A stretch of DNA of 57,893 nucleotides from Ochrobactrum teleogrylli (GCF_006376685.1 NZ_VEWL01000020.1:1-57893), one strand, 5' to 3'. Shown: positions 42,942 to 52,691, counted from the stretch's first letter. Numbers and translations are program-made. Notes: generated by a model not told the origin, from the sequence alone.

Positions 42942-43883
42942 ATGGATATTCAGCGCCTTAAACCACACTTGCCCTGGATTACTCTGGTTGTGCTTGTCGC
43001 GATTGTGGGTTTCGCCGATCCAGGCTTTTTGCGACCGTCAAACCTTCTGAGTATAGCGGGTGATATTGTGCCACTTTTCATCATGGCACTCGGTCTTACC
43101 TTTGCGATCTACATTGGCGGCATCGATCTCTCGGCTCAATCGATGGCAAATATGGTAACGGTCATCGCATCTGTTTACCTTGCATCCCTGGGGCCGTGGG
43201 TGGCCGTGCTTTGTATTTTGTCGGGCTTTGTTCTTGGCGCGCTTTCCGGCTTCGTAACGACAAGGCTTTATGTGCCGTCTTTCATTTCGACGCTCGCAGT
43301 TGGTGGCATTGCGTTTTCAATCGCACAATGGCTCTCCGGTCAACGAGCGCTCAACATGGACGCCATTCAGCGTAACGAAACTTTCGGCTGGATGATCGGC
43401 CGTAGTTTTGGTGTGCCGCATGAATTGCTCATCGCGGGGGCATTGGTGGCGATCTGTCTATTTATTGAACGCCGCACCACACTTGGGCGTGCGCTTAAGG
43501 CGGTCGGAGCCGGAGAGCTAGCCGCTGCGGCTTCAGGTCTTGATGTCAAGCGTTTCAAGGTTCTGGCTTTCGCCATATCAGGTGCCTTGGCTGCGGTCGC
43601 AGGCCTCCTTTTTGCGGTCAAGCTCTCCGGTGGCGCGCCGACCATCGCCAATGGCTTTTTGCTTCCCGCAATTGTTGCTGTGCTGGTCGGAGGCACGCCG
43701 CTTACAGGTGGTGTCGGCGGGGTGATCAACACTGTTGTCGGAACCCTGATCGTTGCGGTTATCCGCGCATCGATGCTCTATTTCGAAATCGACGCGACCA
43801 AGCAGCAAATGCTGTTCGGCATCGTGCTTATCGCGGCAATCGCCCTGACGATCGATCGCGCCAAACTGCGCACGGTAAAGTGA
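42942..43883 (+). CDS. ABC transporter permease, RbsC type (second)
   Basis: Second membrane subunit, 313 residues. It has FADPGFLRPSNLLSIAGDIVPLFIMALGLTFAIYIGGIDLSAQS, the contact region TTLGRALKAVGAGELAAAASGLDVKRFK and AVLVGGTPLTGGVGGVINTVVGTL. Seven bases separate it from the ATPase and 12 from the following dehydrogenase gene, so transport and first oxidation steps are coupled in one transcript. Confidence 0.92.
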   Translation: MDIQRLKPHLPWITLVVLVAIVGFADPGFLRPSNLLSIAGDIVPLFIMALGLTFAIYIGGIDLSAQSMANMVTVIASVYLASLGPWVAVLCILSGFVLGALSGFVTTRLYVPSFISTLAVGGIAFSIAQWLSGQRALNMDAIQRNETFGWMIGRSFGVPHELLIAGALVAICLFIERRTTLGRALKAVGAGELAAAASGLDVKRFKVLAFAISGALAAVAGLLFAVKLSGGAPTIANGFLLPAIVAVLVGGTPLTGGVGGVINTVVGTLIVAVIRASMLYFEIDATKQQMLFGIVLIAAIALTIDRAKLRTVK

Positions 43884-43895
43884 GAAGGATAGCTC

Positions 43896-44927
43896 ATGAA
43901 AATGAAGGCAGCTTTCCTTTCAACTCCACGTCGTTTTGAGGTGCGTGAGATCGATGTGCCTCGCATAGGGCCGGAGGACGTGCTTATACGCGTGGCGCGA
44001 ACCGGAATTTGTGGAACCGATATTCATATTTTCAACGGTCACTATGCTGTCGATAGTTTGCCGCTGGTTCCAGGTCACGAATTTTGTGGAACGGTTGCCG
44101 AGTGCGGTGCCAATGTAAAGCATCTTTCGGTTGGATCGCGCGTCGTCGTTGATATCAATATAGGCTGTGGAACCTGTTTCTGGTGCCGCCGCAACGAGGT
44201 GCTTAACTGTGCGGAAGTCATTCAGCTTGGCATTGGCCGTAACGGGGCTTTCGCGGAATATGTTTCGGTTCCTGCGCGACTGGCCATCCCCGTATTTGCC
44301 AATATTGCCGATGACATCCTTGCGCTGACCGAACCGGTTGCCTGTGTGGTGCGCGCGGCGCGCAAAGCGGGCGTGAGTTTTGGCCAGTCAGTGGTGGTGC
44401 TCGGCGCCGGGCCAATTGGAAATCTTCATGTGCAGATGATGCGGCTGGTCGGCGCAGCTCCGATTATCGTCGTTGATCTTTCACCGGAGCGCTGCCAAAT
44501 GGCCCTTGCCGCAGGCGCGGACTTCGCCGTAAGCGATCCTGCTGAAGTTCGCCGGACGGTTTTGCAAATGACGGGCGGACGCGGTGCCGACTTTGTGATT
44601 GAAAGCGTCGGCAGCCGCAAGCTCTACGAGCAAGCCTTCGATCTGATCAGACGGGGCGGGCACATTGCGTTCTTTGGCATTACCGCACCGGACGAAGCGA
44701 TACCGGTCAATATTCTTCGAACAGTACTCGAGGAGAACGGTCTGAAAGGCTCTGTGGCCGGCATGGGCGCGGACATGCACGATGCGCTGACCTTGCTGTC
44801 GCATGGGCGCTTTCAGACGGAAAATTTCACGAATGCAAGCTATAGCCTGGAGGATATCCAGGAGGCTTTCGAAACCATTGGTCAGCGACCGCAACATCTC
44901 AAGACGCAGATCGCCATTGCGGCGTGA
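43896..44927 (+). CDS. zinc-dependent alcohol dehydrogenase (sorbitol/polyol dehydrogenase-like MDR)
   Basis: Medium-chain NAD(P)-dependent dehydrogenase, 343 residues. The catalytic zinc site is formed by GICGTDIHIFNGHY and VPGHEFCGTV. The four structural-zinc cysteines are in GCGTCFWCRRNEVLNC, and the cofactor fold is in VVVLGAGPIGNLHVQMMRLVGA. It follows the importer genes directly, so it likely oxidises the imported sugar or polyol or an early product. A purine-rich stretch (GAGAAGGATAG) stands ahead of ATG 43896. Exact substrate cannot be told. Confidence 0.9.
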   Translation: MKMKAAFLSTPRRFEVREIDVPRIGPEDVLIRVARTGICGTDIHIFNGHYAVDSLPLVPGHEFCGTVAECGANVKHLSVGSRVVVDINIGCGTCFWCRRNEVLNCAEVIQLGIGRNGAFAEYVSVPARLAIPVFANIADDILALTEPVACVVRAARKAGVSFGQSVVVLGAGPIGNLHVQMMRLVGAAPIIVVDLSPERCQMALAAGADFAVSDPAEVRRTVLQMTGGRGADFVIESVGSRKLYEQAFDLIRRGGHIAFFGITAPDEAIPVNILRTVLEENGLKGSVAGMGADMHDALTLLSHGRFQTENFTNASYSLEDIQEAFETIGQRPQHLKTQIAIAA

Positions 44928-44950
44928 TAAAATCGAAGTGGAGGTATCCG

Positions 44951-46447
44951 ATGGATCACAATAACGCATTCCTTTCACCCCCGCGCCAAGCACGTACTTT
45001 CGGTATCTTTATCGATGGTCAGTGGAAGGAGGGCACTGATTACTTCGAGCGACTTTCGCCGGGTCACGGAACGCCTGTCACACGAACTGTTCGGTGTTCC
45101 ACCGAGCATCTTAACGAAGCTGTAGGGGCGGCGCGGCGCGCCTTTGAGGATCGCCGCTGGTCGGGTCTGTCAGGAGCGGCCCGCGCTGGTGTGCTTCTAA
45201 GGGCAGCGGAGATTCTGCGTCGCCGACGCGATGAGATTGCCTATTGGGAGACGCTGGAAAACGGTAAGCCGATCTCGCAGGCTCGTGGAGAAATCGACAA
45301 TTGCATTGCCTGTTTTGAAGTTGGCGCAGGTGCGGCACGGCTTCTGCACGGCGATAGTTTCAATTCACTCGGTGACGATCTTTTCGGCATGGTGTTGCGT
45401 GAGCCTATCGGTGTTGTTGGCCTGATTACACCTTGGAATTTTCCGTTCCTGATTTTGTGTGAGCGCGTGCCGTTTATTCTGGCCTCCGGCTGCACTATGG
45501 TCGTCAAGCCATCGGAGGTGACGTCGGCGAGCACATTGTTGTTGGCCGAAGTACTGGCGGAAGCCGGTCTGCCTGCAGGTGTCTTTAATGTGATTACCGG
45601 CTCTGGACGTATTATTGGTCAGGCAATGGCTGAACATCCGGATGTTGACATGCTCTCCTTCACTGGTTCAACCGCTGTGGGGCGTTCTTGCGTTCATGCC
45701 GCCGCTGACTCCAATTTCAAGAAACTTGGTCTGGAACTGGGCGGCAAGAATCCGATCGTTGTATTTGCCGATGCAGATCTGGAAGACGCGGCGGATGCCG
45801 CAGCATTTGGAATTAGCTTCAATACAGGACAGTGCTGTGTTTCTTCATCGCGCCTGATTGTTGAGCGTTCAATCGCTGCGGATTTTGAAAAGTTGCTCGT
45901 GGAGAAAATGGCCAAAATCCGCGTTGGTGACCCGCTGGATCCAAATACCCAGGTTGGAGCAATAACGACTGAAGCGCAGAACGCTACGATTCTGGACTAT
46001 ATAGCCAAAGGCGGAGCGGAGGGTGCAAAGCTTCTTTGTGGCGGATCGCCGCTTGACCTTGGCCGCGGACAATATATTGCACCGACGCTTTTCTCGGGCG
46101 TTTCTCGAGAAATGGCGATTGCTCGGGATGAGATTTTCGGCCCCGTACTCTGTTCCATGCATTTTGATACACTCGAAGACGCCATCCGAATGGCCAATGA
46201 TACGGTCTACGGTCTTGCGGCAAGTGTCTGGACCAAGAATATCGACAAGGCGCTTATGGTAACACGACGCGTACGTGCCGGCCGGTTCTGGGTGAATACG
46301 ATCATGGCGGGCGGGCCGGAAATGCCGCTTGGAGGCTTCAAACAGTCTGGTTGGGGTCGCGAGGCCGGGATACACGGCGTCGAGGAATATACGCAAATCA
46401 AGTCCGTTCACGTCGAAATAGGCAAACGCTCGCATTGGATAGCATGA
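44951..46447 (+). CDS. aldehyde dehydrogenase (NAD(P)-dependent)
   Basis: Aldehyde dehydrogenase of 498 residues, oxidising an aldehyde to its acid. Visible are TPWNFPFLILCERVPFILASGCTMVVKPSE, the glutamate in LELGGKNPIVVFADADLEDA, the catalytic cysteine in NTGQCCVSSSRLIVERS, and EIFGPVL. The ATG at 44951 has GTGGAGGT eleven bases upstream. The stop overlaps the start of the GMC oxidoreductase gene (ATGA). In pathway order it would act after the alcohol dehydrogenase or the GMC enzyme and yield the acid taken up by the CoA-transferase. Confidence 0.93.
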   Translation: MDHNNAFLSPPRQARTFGIFIDGQWKEGTDYFERLSPGHGTPVTRTVRCSTEHLNEAVGAARRAFEDRRWSGLSGAARAGVLLRAAEILRRRRDEIAYWETLENGKPISQARGEIDNCIACFEVGAGAARLLHGDSFNSLGDDLFGMVLREPIGVVGLITPWNFPFLILCERVPFILASGCTMVVKPSEVTSASTLLLAEVLAEAGLPAGVFNVITGSGRIIGQAMAEHPDVDMLSFTGSTAVGRSCVHAAADSNFKKLGLELGGKNPIVVFADADLEDAADAAAFGISFNTGQCCVSSSRLIVERSIAADFEKLLVEKMAKIRVGDPLDPNTQVGAITTEAQNATILDYIAKGGAEGAKLLCGGSPLDLGRGQYIAPTLFSGVSREMAIARDEIFGPVLCSMHFDTLEDAIRMANDTVYGLAASVWTKNIDKALMVTRRVRAGRFWVNTIMAGGPEMPLGGFKQSGWGREAGIHGVEEYTQIKSVHVEIGKRSHWIA

Positions 46448-48042
46448 TGACGACAGGTTTTGATTATGTGATCGTCGGGGGAGGGAGTGCTGGCTGCGTC
46501 CTTGCCGCGCGTCTTTCGGAAAATCCTTCTGCACGTGTCTGTCTTATTGAAGCGGGCGGACGGGACAGTCATCCTTTCATCCATATGCCGGTTGGCTTTG
46601 CTAAAATGACTACGGGCCCCCTGACTTGGGGGCTCAAAACCACCCCTCAACGACATGCGAACAATCGTGAGATTCCGTATGTGCAGGCTAAAGTACTTGG
46701 CGGTGGCTCGTCCATCAATGCCGAGGTTTTTACACGTGGTCATCCGAGCGATTACGATCGCTGGCAAAGTGAAGGCGCTGAAGGATGGAGTTTCAAGGAT
46801 GTACAAAAGTATTTCCTTCGTTCGGAGGGTAACACGATTCTGTCGGGTGGCTGGCATGGAACCGATGGGCCTCTTGGAGTTTCAAACCTTCCTGATCCAC
46901 AACGCATGACGCGTGCATTTGTGCAGAGCTGCCAGGAATACGGTATTCCCTATAACCCGGACTTCAACGGACCAACCCAGGAAGGGGCTGGCGTTTATCA
47001 GACGACGATCCGTAATAACCGCCGCTGTTCCGCAGCCGTTGGCTATCTGCGGCCGGCCCTGAAACGCCCAAACCTGACTCTGGTCACCGGCGCATTGGTC
47101 CTGCGGATTGTTTTTGAAGGCCGGCGCGCTGTTGGGGTCGATTACGAGATCAACGGCAAACAAATGACAGCGCGTGCCGATAGTGAAGTGCTTGTGACGT
47201 CCGGTGCAATTGGTACACCAAAACTGATGATGCTGTCAGGCATTGGGCCAGCCACTGCCCTGCGTAGCCATGGCATTGATGTGATAGAGGACCTCGCGGG
47301 CGTTGGTGAGAATCTGCAGGATCATTTTGGCGTCGATATCGTCGCTGAACTTCAGAATCATGACAGCCTTGATAAATACAACAAGCTCCACTGGATGTTG
47401 TGGGCGGGTATTCAGTATTCCCTGTTCAATTCAGGTCCTATCACCTCGAATGTTGTTGAAGGTGGTGCATTCTGGTATGGCGACAAAGAGTGCGCCAGTC
47501 CTGACCTGCAGTTCCATTTCCTTGCCGGTGCAGGGGCGGAAGCTGGAGTTCCAAGCGTATCGAAAGGGGCTTCAGGCATAACGCTCAACTCATATACGCT
47601 TCGACCGAAGTCACGTGGAACGGTTGCCTTGCGCTCCGCCGATCCGCGGGACTTGCCGGTCATCGATCCCAATTATCTCGCTGACCCGGAAGATTTGAAA
47701 ATTTCTGTTGAGGGCTTGAAGATCAGTCAAGAGATATTCAATCAGCCGTCCCTGCAAAAATACATCAAGGTGCTGCGCTTTCCTGATAAGAATGTGAGGA
47801 CGCAGGCGGACTATATCGCTTATGCCCGTCAGTATGGTCGCACGTCCTATCATCCCACTTGCACCTGCAAGATGGGAACGGATGCAATGTCTGTCGTTGA
47901 TCCGCAACTGCGTGTGCATGGCGTTGACGGCATTCGTATCTGCGACAGTTCCATCATGCCAAGTCTGGTCGGCTCCAATACCAACGCCGCGACCATAATG
48001 ATTGCAGAAAAAGCTGCCGACATGATCCGCGGCAACGCCTGA
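46444..48042 (+). CDS. GMC-family FAD oxidoreductase (choline/polyol dehydrogenase-like)
   Basis: FAD-dependent alcohol dehydrogenase or oxidase, 532 residues, of the glucose-methanol-choline family. The dinucleotide fold FDYVIVGGGSAGCVLAARLSENP opens the protein. GGGSSINAEVFTRGHPSDYDRW and the second GMC signature (TSGAIGTPKLMMLSGIGP) follow, with the C-terminal active site SYHPTCTCKMGTDAMSVVD and SNTNAATIMIAEKAADMI. The ATG at 46444 overlaps the aldehyde dehydrogenase stop. It is the last gene before a strong terminator. With the MDR and aldehyde dehydrogenases it forms an alcohol-to-acid oxidation module. Confidence 0.93.
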   Translation: MMTTGFDYVIVGGGSAGCVLAARLSENPSARVCLIEAGGRDSHPFIHMPVGFAKMTTGPLTWGLKTTPQRHANNREIPYVQAKVLGGGSSINAEVFTRGHPSDYDRWQSEGAEGWSFKDVQKYFLRSEGNTILSGGWHGTDGPLGVSNLPDPQRMTRAFVQSCQEYGIPYNPDFNGPTQEGAGVYQTTIRNNRRCSAAVGYLRPALKRPNLTLVTGALVLRIVFEGRRAVGVDYEINGKQMTARADSEVLVTSGAIGTPKLMMLSGIGPATALRSHGIDVIEDLAGVGENLQDHFGVDIVAELQNHDSLDKYNKLHWMLWAGIQYSLFNSGPITSNVVEGGAFWYGDKECASPDLQFHFLAGAGAEAGVPSVSKGASGITLNSYTLRPKSRGTVALRSADPRDLPVIDPNYLADPEDLKISVEGLKISQEIFNQPSLQKYIKVLRFPDKNVRTQADYIAYARQYGRTSYHPTCTCKMGTDAMSVVDPQLRVHGVDGIRICDSSIMPSLVGSNTNAATIMIAEKAADMIRGNA

Positions 48043-48060
48043 TCCAATCGATATATTCAT

Positions 48061-48091
48061 AAGAAGGCGGCCATTGGCCGCCTTCTTTTTT
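48061..48091 (+). terminator. strong rho-independent terminator of the importer/dehydrogenase operon
   Basis: AAGAAGGCGGCC (48061-48072) and GGCCGCCTTCTT (48076-48087) form a perfect 12-bp stem with a three-base loop, followed by TTTT. It closes the plus-strand operon that runs from 39266. It directly abuts the end of the opposite-strand aldo/keto reductase gene. Confidence 0.9.
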
Positions 48092-48909
48092 CAGTCCCAT
48101 TCGGGCGTCCAAGGCAGTTGGCCTGACTTGACGACACGATAATCGAGGGCATTGAGGGTATCGATCCTGTTCATATCGATCGACGACAAAGTAAAATCCA
48201 TAATGTTGAAATTGGCCTTTATATTTTCCGGCCGTGTCGACATCGTATTCAGCGGTATGCCCTTTTGTAATATCCAGCGTAACGCGATCTGCGCTGCCGA
48301 TTTGCCATAGCTATCGCCAATCTCTGAAAAGAGATTGTGCTTGAATACCTCGCCTCGGGCGATTGATGCATAAGAGGATAGCGGAATGCCTGTCTGCTCT
48401 GCGGCCGCAAGAAGTTTTCTCTGGTCCAGCAAAGGGTGGAATTCAATTTGGTTGGTGACGAGCGGCACGTCAACGATCATTTTGGCCTCATGCATCATGC
48501 GTGCGGTATAATTTGATACGCCGATGAAGCGGGTAAGGCCCCGCAACTGTGCTGATTGCAGCAGGCGCAGGGAAGAAGCAATCTCACCGCCTGTGTCGGG
48601 CCAATGCAAAAGCAGAACATCGACATGATCAAGCCTGAGGGCTTTCAGACTGGCTTCGACCGAGGGAATAAACTTATCTTCCGAATAATTTTCGGGATGC
48701 ACCTTTGTTGTAATGCACAGTTCGTCACGGGCAATGTCACACATCGCCAATGCGTGGCCCGTATCTGTCTCATTGCCATACATTTGCGCCGTATCGAAGG
48801 CTCTGTAGCCTGCGGCAAACGCTGCTTCCATGGCATTTCGCAATTCCGCTCCCTTAAGCGGATAGGTACCAAAACCGCGCTGAAAGCTCTTTTGAAAATA
48901 GATGTTCAT
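48091..48909 (-). CDS. aldo/keto reductase (2,5-diketogluconate reductase-like)
   Basis: NAD(P)H-dependent TIM-barrel reductase, 272 residues. The catalytic tetrad is visible: FDTAQMYGNE (Asp and Tyr), CITTKVHPENY (Lys) and LLLHWPD (His). The C-terminal cofactor part contains IPLNTMSTRPENIKANF. It probably interconverts a carbonyl group and an alcohol of a pathway intermediate. It is divergent from the CoA-transferase operon and shares with it a 94-base promoter region that holds operator-like copy B. The start at 48909 has AGGGAGGACAC ahead. Confidence 0.9.
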   Translation of the reverse strand: MNIYFQKSFQRGFGTYPLKGAELRNAMEAAFAAGYRAFDTAQMYGNETDTGHALAMCDIARDELCITTKVHPENYSEDKFIPSVEASLKALRLDHVDVLLLHWPDTGGEIASSLRLLQSAQLRGLTRFIGVSNYTARMMHEAKMIVDVPLVTNQIEFHPLLDQRKLLAAAEQTGIPLSSYASIARGEVFKHNLFSEIGDSYGKSAAQIALRWILQKGIPLNTMSTRPENIKANFNIMDFTLSSIDMNRIDTLNALDYRVVKSGQLPWTPEWD

Positions 48910-48983
48910 GTGTCCTCCCTGATTGGTGTTGAGGCTGCGCGGCGAGAACCGGCTTGCGTGCCCGCACCGCTTGTGATTAATGT

Positions 48984-48999
48984 ATAACTAGTTAGTTAC
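48984..48999. promoter_or_regulatory. operator-like motif, copy B
   Basis: ATAACTAGTTAGTTAC, including the perfect palindrome TAACTAGTTA (48985-48994). It lies between the divergent aldo/keto reductase and CoA-transferase genes and differs at two of 16 positions from copy D. Confidence 0.65.
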
Positions 49000-49026
49000 T
49001 TAATGCAAAGGCATGTGGAGGTTTTG

Positions 49027-50598
49027 ATGCGGAAGGTGAAGTCAGCGGAGGACGCGGTAAAGCTCATAAAGGACGGTGCAGTCATAGCCGTCAACTCATC
49101 TTCCGGCCTTTGTTGCCCTGATGCCGTTTTGAAGGCTTTGGGTGAGCGGTTCGACAATGAGGGGCACCCGCGCGGCCTGACTTCAGTTCATCCGATTGCG
49201 GCCGGCGATTTCTTTGGCACGCGCGGCGTCGATCATATCGCGAAGCCCGAAATGCTTGTCCAGATTATCGGCGGCTCATACCCATCCGGGCCCAGCAATG
49301 CCGAGCCTCCGCTTATCTGGCAGATGATTGTGCAAGAGAAGCTGGCCGCATGGAATGTGCCTTCCGGTATCGTCTTTGATATGTTGCGTGAGGGCGCGGC
49401 CAAACGGCCCGGTGTGCTGACAAAGGTCGGGATGGATACTTTTGTGGATCCCGATCAGGAAGGCTGCGCTATGAACGCCAGCGCACGCGCGAAACCATTG
49501 GTCAATCGGGTTTCTTTTGAAGGAGAAGACTGGCTGCATTTTCCGGCCATTCGTCCCGATGTAGCGATCATTCGCGCGACGACCGCCGATGAGAAGGGCA
49601 ATCTCACCTTCGAGCATGAAGGCGCGACACTTGGAGCCATGGAAATGGCGCTGGCCGCCCGAAATTCTGGAGGCATCGTAATCGCACAGGTGAAGCGTGT
49701 CGCGGCAAGCGGTACAATCCGCCCGCATGACGTTCGGGTGCCCGGTATTCTGGTCGACGTGATCGTAGAGGCGCCCGATCAGTTGCAAACCACGGCAACG
49801 CAGTACGATCCGGCGATCTCGGGCGAGCTTTTCCGTCCGCTTGATAGTTTCGATATACCAAAGCTCGATGTGGGCAAAGTCATCGCGCGCCGCGTTGCAC
49901 AGGAACTGAAGGCTGATTGGGCGGTCAATATTGGTTTCGGCATTTCAGCCAATGTACCGCGAATCCTGATTGAAGAAGGACATCACGGAAAAATCACCTG
50001 GGTTATCGAGCAAGGGGCGGTAGGTGGTGTGCCGTTGCTTGATTTCAAGTTCGGTTGTGCTTCCAATGCCGAGGCGTTTGTCGCTTCCCCGCACCAGTTT
50101 AGCTATTTTCAGGCAGGGGCTTTTGATTGTTCGCTCCTGTCATTTCTGGAAGTCGATGCCGACGGATCGGTCAATGTCAGCCGACTGGCGGCAACGCCAC
50201 ATCGCACCGCAGGCGCAGGCGGTTTTGTCGACATCACCACTCGGGCAAAGAAAATCGTTTTTTCCGGCAACTTCAATGCGGGCGCAAAGATGCGCGTCGA
50301 AGACGGCCGCCTCGTGATCGACAGGGAAGGCAAAATTGCGAAGTTTGTTCGTAAGGTGGATCAGGTCAGCTTTTCCGGCAAGCGTGGCCGCATGCAGGAA
50401 CAGGATGTGACCTATGTCACCGAGCGTTGCGTGATCCGTCTGGAACAGGACGGGCTCGTTGTGACGGAAGTTGCGCCCGGCATCGATCTTCAGCGCGATG
50501 TTCTCGATCAGGCCGCTACACCATTGCGTGTTTCCAGGACTTTGAAGACGATGGAGGGAGCGCTGTTTCGCCCTGGCCTGATGGAACTTGCACTATGA
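49027..50598 (+). CDS. acyl CoA:acetate/3-ketoacid CoA-transferase (family I, YdiF-like)
   Basis: Fused alpha-beta CoA-transferase, 523 residues, that moves CoA from a donor thioester to a carboxylic acid. The alpha part begins RKVKSAEDAVKLIKDGAVIAVN. In the beta part the catalytic glutamate stands in WVIEQGAVGG, as in YdiF and 3-oxoacid transferases. The ATG at 49027 has TGGAGG upstream; the in-frame ATG at 49003 lies before that site and is rejected. It overlaps the hydratase gene by four bases. It would activate the acid formed by the dehydrogenases so that beta-oxidation-type enzymes can act. Confidence 0.92.
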   Translation: MRKVKSAEDAVKLIKDGAVIAVNSSSGLCCPDAVLKALGERFDNEGHPRGLTSVHPIAAGDFFGTRGVDHIAKPEMLVQIIGGSYPSGPSNAEPPLIWQMIVQEKLAAWNVPSGIVFDMLREGAAKRPGVLTKVGMDTFVDPDQEGCAMNASARAKPLVNRVSFEGEDWLHFPAIRPDVAIIRATTADEKGNLTFEHEGATLGAMEMALAARNSGGIVIAQVKRVAASGTIRPHDVRVPGILVDVIVEAPDQLQTTATQYDPAISGELFRPLDSFDIPKLDVGKVIARRVAQELKADWAVNIGFGISANVPRILIEEGHHGKITWVIEQGAVGGVPLLDFKFGCASNAEAFVASPHQFSYFQAGAFDCSLLSFLEVDADGSVNVSRLAATPHRTAGAGGFVDITTRAKKIVFSGNFNAGAKMRVEDGRLVIDREGKIAKFVRKVDQVSFSGKRGRMQEQDVTYVTERCVIRLEQDGLVVTEVAPGIDLQRDVLDQAATPLRVSRTLKTMEGALFRPGLMELAL

Positions 50599-51377
50599 GT
50601 GATGCACGTATCGAGCTTCTTTTAGAAGGCCATATTGCGCGCATGACAATTCGGCGCGCGGACAAACTCAACGCAATCGATGCCGGCATGGCGGATGCCC
50701 TGCTTGACGCCTGCCGAAAGATCGAGCGGTCCGATGCCGGTGTGGTCATTCTCACCGGAGAGGGGCAAAAATCCTTCTGTGCGGGCGGCGACATAGATGC
50801 TTGGAGCCAACTTGATGCGGATAATTTTTCACGCCGCTGGTTGCGTGATGGACATGACGTTTTCGATGCGCTGGCGCGGCTGAGCGTGCCGGTCATCGCT
50901 GTGTTGAACGGGCATGCTTTGGGCGGCGGACTTGAACTCGCGGCCTGCGCCGATATGCGCATCGCGGAAGCACATGTGAAAATAGGCCTGCCGGAAACCG
51001 GTCTCGGGGTGATACCCGGCTGGTCGGGAACCCAGCGTGTGTCGCGGCGCTTCGGCTCCGGGCTGGTTCGTCGCATGGCGCTCTTTGGTGAAGTGTTTTC
51101 TGCCGATGAGGCGCTTTCGCTTGGCTTGGTGGATCAGGTCGTCGCGATGGGAAATGGCTTGATGGCTGCTGAGGCGTCTGCCTCTCGCTTGCTGCAGCGG
51201 TCACCGCGCGCAACGGAACTCGTCAAGATGCTGATCAATGTCGCTGAAGGCGAGGAAAGCGAGCGTATTGTGGAGGCTCTGGCCGGAGCGGTCGCTGTCG
51301 CTTCGGATGATTTGGAAGAAGGTCTTGCAGCCTATCGGCAGAAGCGCCCCGCCAGTTTCAAGAAATTCCGCCGGTGA
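50595..51377 (+). CDS. enoyl-CoA hydratase/isomerase family protein
   Basis: Crotonase-fold enzyme of 260 residues that adds water to enoyl-CoA or catalyses a related reaction. The oxyanion-hole segment KSFCAGGDIDAW and the second loop ALGGGLELAACADMRIAEAHVKIGLPETGLGVIPGWSGTQRVSRRFG are complete, with the glutamates expected of a hydratase (LELAAC, LPETG region). Its ATG overlaps the CoA-transferase stop, and the frame extension back to 50427 lies inside that gene. It precedes the glycerate kinase by nine bases. Confidence 0.91.
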   Translation: MSDARIELLLEGHIARMTIRRADKLNAIDAGMADALLDACRKIERSDAGVVILTGEGQKSFCAGGDIDAWSQLDADNFSRRWLRDGHDVFDALARLSVPVIAVLNGHALGGGLELAACADMRIAEAHVKIGLPETGLGVIPGWSGTQRVSRRFGSGLVRRMALFGEVFSADEALSLGLVDQVVAMGNGLMAAEASASRLLQRSPRATELVKMLINVAEGEESERIVEALAGAVAVASDDLEEGLAAYRQKRPASFKKFRR

Positions 51378-51386
51378 GATGGGCAT

Positions 51387-52646
51387 ATGATATCCGACGA
51401 TAAACGTTTTCTGACGGAGCTTTTTCATAGCGCGGTTGCTGCTGCCGATCCACAAAAAGCGCTTGGCGCTCACCTCCCCATTCCTCCACGCGGGCGGACG
51501 GTCGTGATCGGCGCCGGTAAGGGCGTGGCCCAGCTTGCTTCAGCATTTGAAAAATTATGGGATGCGCCGGTCGAGGGCGTTGTGGTGACGCGGTATGGCT
51601 ATGCGATGCCTTGTGATCATATCAAGGTAATGGAGGCCGCGCATCCAGTGCCGGATGCCGCAGGGCTGGAAGCATCCAAGGCGCTTTTCGAAGCGGTTCG
51701 GGGCCTTACCAAGGATGACCTCGTTGTTGCCTTGATTTGCGGCGGCGGATCAGCGCTGCTCCCAGCCCCGCCGGGGGATCTGACGCTGGAGGAAGAGGCC
51801 GCGATGAACAAGGCGCTTCTTGCAAGCGGCGCTCCAATATCGGTGATGAATGCGATCCGCAAGCAGGTTTCGGCAATCAAAGGCGGGCGTCTGGCTGCGG
51901 CTTGCTATCCTGCGCGTCTGGTGACGCTGGTCGTATCTGACATTCCCGGCGATGACTCGGCACAAGTCGCCAGTGGGCCGACCATACCGGACGCCATGGA
52001 TCGTCAAAGCGCACGCAATCTGGCCAAGGTTTGGAATATTGGTCTTCCCGAGCGCATCGAAGCGTGGTTGGCAGGAGATCAAGGGCTGGCGCCAAAGCCG
52101 GAAGACGCTGTGTTTGCGGGTAACGAGGTGCGGGTCATCGCTTCCGCGCGTCTTTCCCTGGAAGCAGCGGCCGGGCGGGCGGAGGCCATGGGAGTTCCGG
52201 CGGTCATTCTGTCGGACGCGATGGAAGGTGAAGCACGCGATGTGGCTCGTGTTCACGCGGCAATGGCGCGTGAAATTGCAGCGCGTAATCGCCCTTTCAC
52301 CCGCCCCGTCGTCATGCTTTCGGGGGGAGAAACAACTGTGACCATAAAGGGCACTGGTCGTGGCGGGCGCAATACGGAATTCCTTCTCTCACTTGCGCTC
52401 GCAGCCGAAGGTGTTCCTTTCGCAGCACTGGCGGCCGATACCGACGGTATTGACGGTTCAGAGGATAATGCCGGTGCCTTCGCTGATGGACACAGTATGC
52501 AACGTTTACGAGAAATGGGGATGGACCCTTTTTCGCTCCTTGCTCGTAACGATGCGTGGAGTGCATTCAACCAGTTGGGAGATTTGTTTATCCCCGGTCC
52601 GACGGGAACGAATGTCAACGATTTCCGTGCAATCCTGATTCGATAG
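51387..52646 (+). CDS. glycerate 2-kinase (MOFRL family, GckA/TtuD type)
   Basis: Two-domain kinase of 419 residues that makes 2-phosphoglycerate from D-glycerate; older annotations call it hydroxypyruvate reductase. Visible are VIGAGKGVAQLASAFEKLW, ALICGGGSALLPAPPG, the long NAIRKQVSAIKGGRLAAACYPA and LVVSDIPGDDSAQVASGPT segments, and the C-terminal MOFRL part LSGGETTVTIKGTGRGGRNTEFLL with AADTDGIDGSEDNAGAF. It is the third gene of the CoA-transferase operon. It suggests that glycerate, a C3 fragment, is released in the pathway and fed to glycolysis. Confidence 0.93.
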   Translation: MISDDKRFLTELFHSAVAAADPQKALGAHLPIPPRGRTVVIGAGKGVAQLASAFEKLWDAPVEGVVVTRYGYAMPCDHIKVMEAAHPVPDAAGLEASKALFEAVRGLTKDDLVVALICGGGSALLPAPPGDLTLEEEAAMNKALLASGAPISVMNAIRKQVSAIKGGRLAAACYPARLVTLVVSDIPGDDSAQVASGPTIPDAMDRQSARNLAKVWNIGLPERIEAWLAGDQGLAPKPEDAVFAGNEVRVIASARLSLEAAAGRAEAMGVPAVILSDAMEGEARDVARVHAAMAREIAARNRPFTRPVVMLSGGETTVTIKGTGRGGRNTEFLLSLALAAEGVPFAALAADTDGIDGSEDNAGAFADGHSMQRLREMGMDPFSLLARNDAWSAFNQLGDLFIPGPTGTNVNDFRAILIR

Positions 52647-52651
52647 ACAGC

Positions 52652-52681
52652 CAGCCCGCGCTTTATGCATCGCGCGGGCTG
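52652..52681. terminator. bidirectional terminator-like hairpin
   Basis: CAGCCCGCGC (52652-52661) and GCGCGGGCTG (52672-52681) form a perfect 10-bp GC-rich stem with a ten-base loop between convergent genes. AAATTT follows on the plus strand. Confidence 0.7.
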
Positions 52682-52691
52682 AAATTTCCTC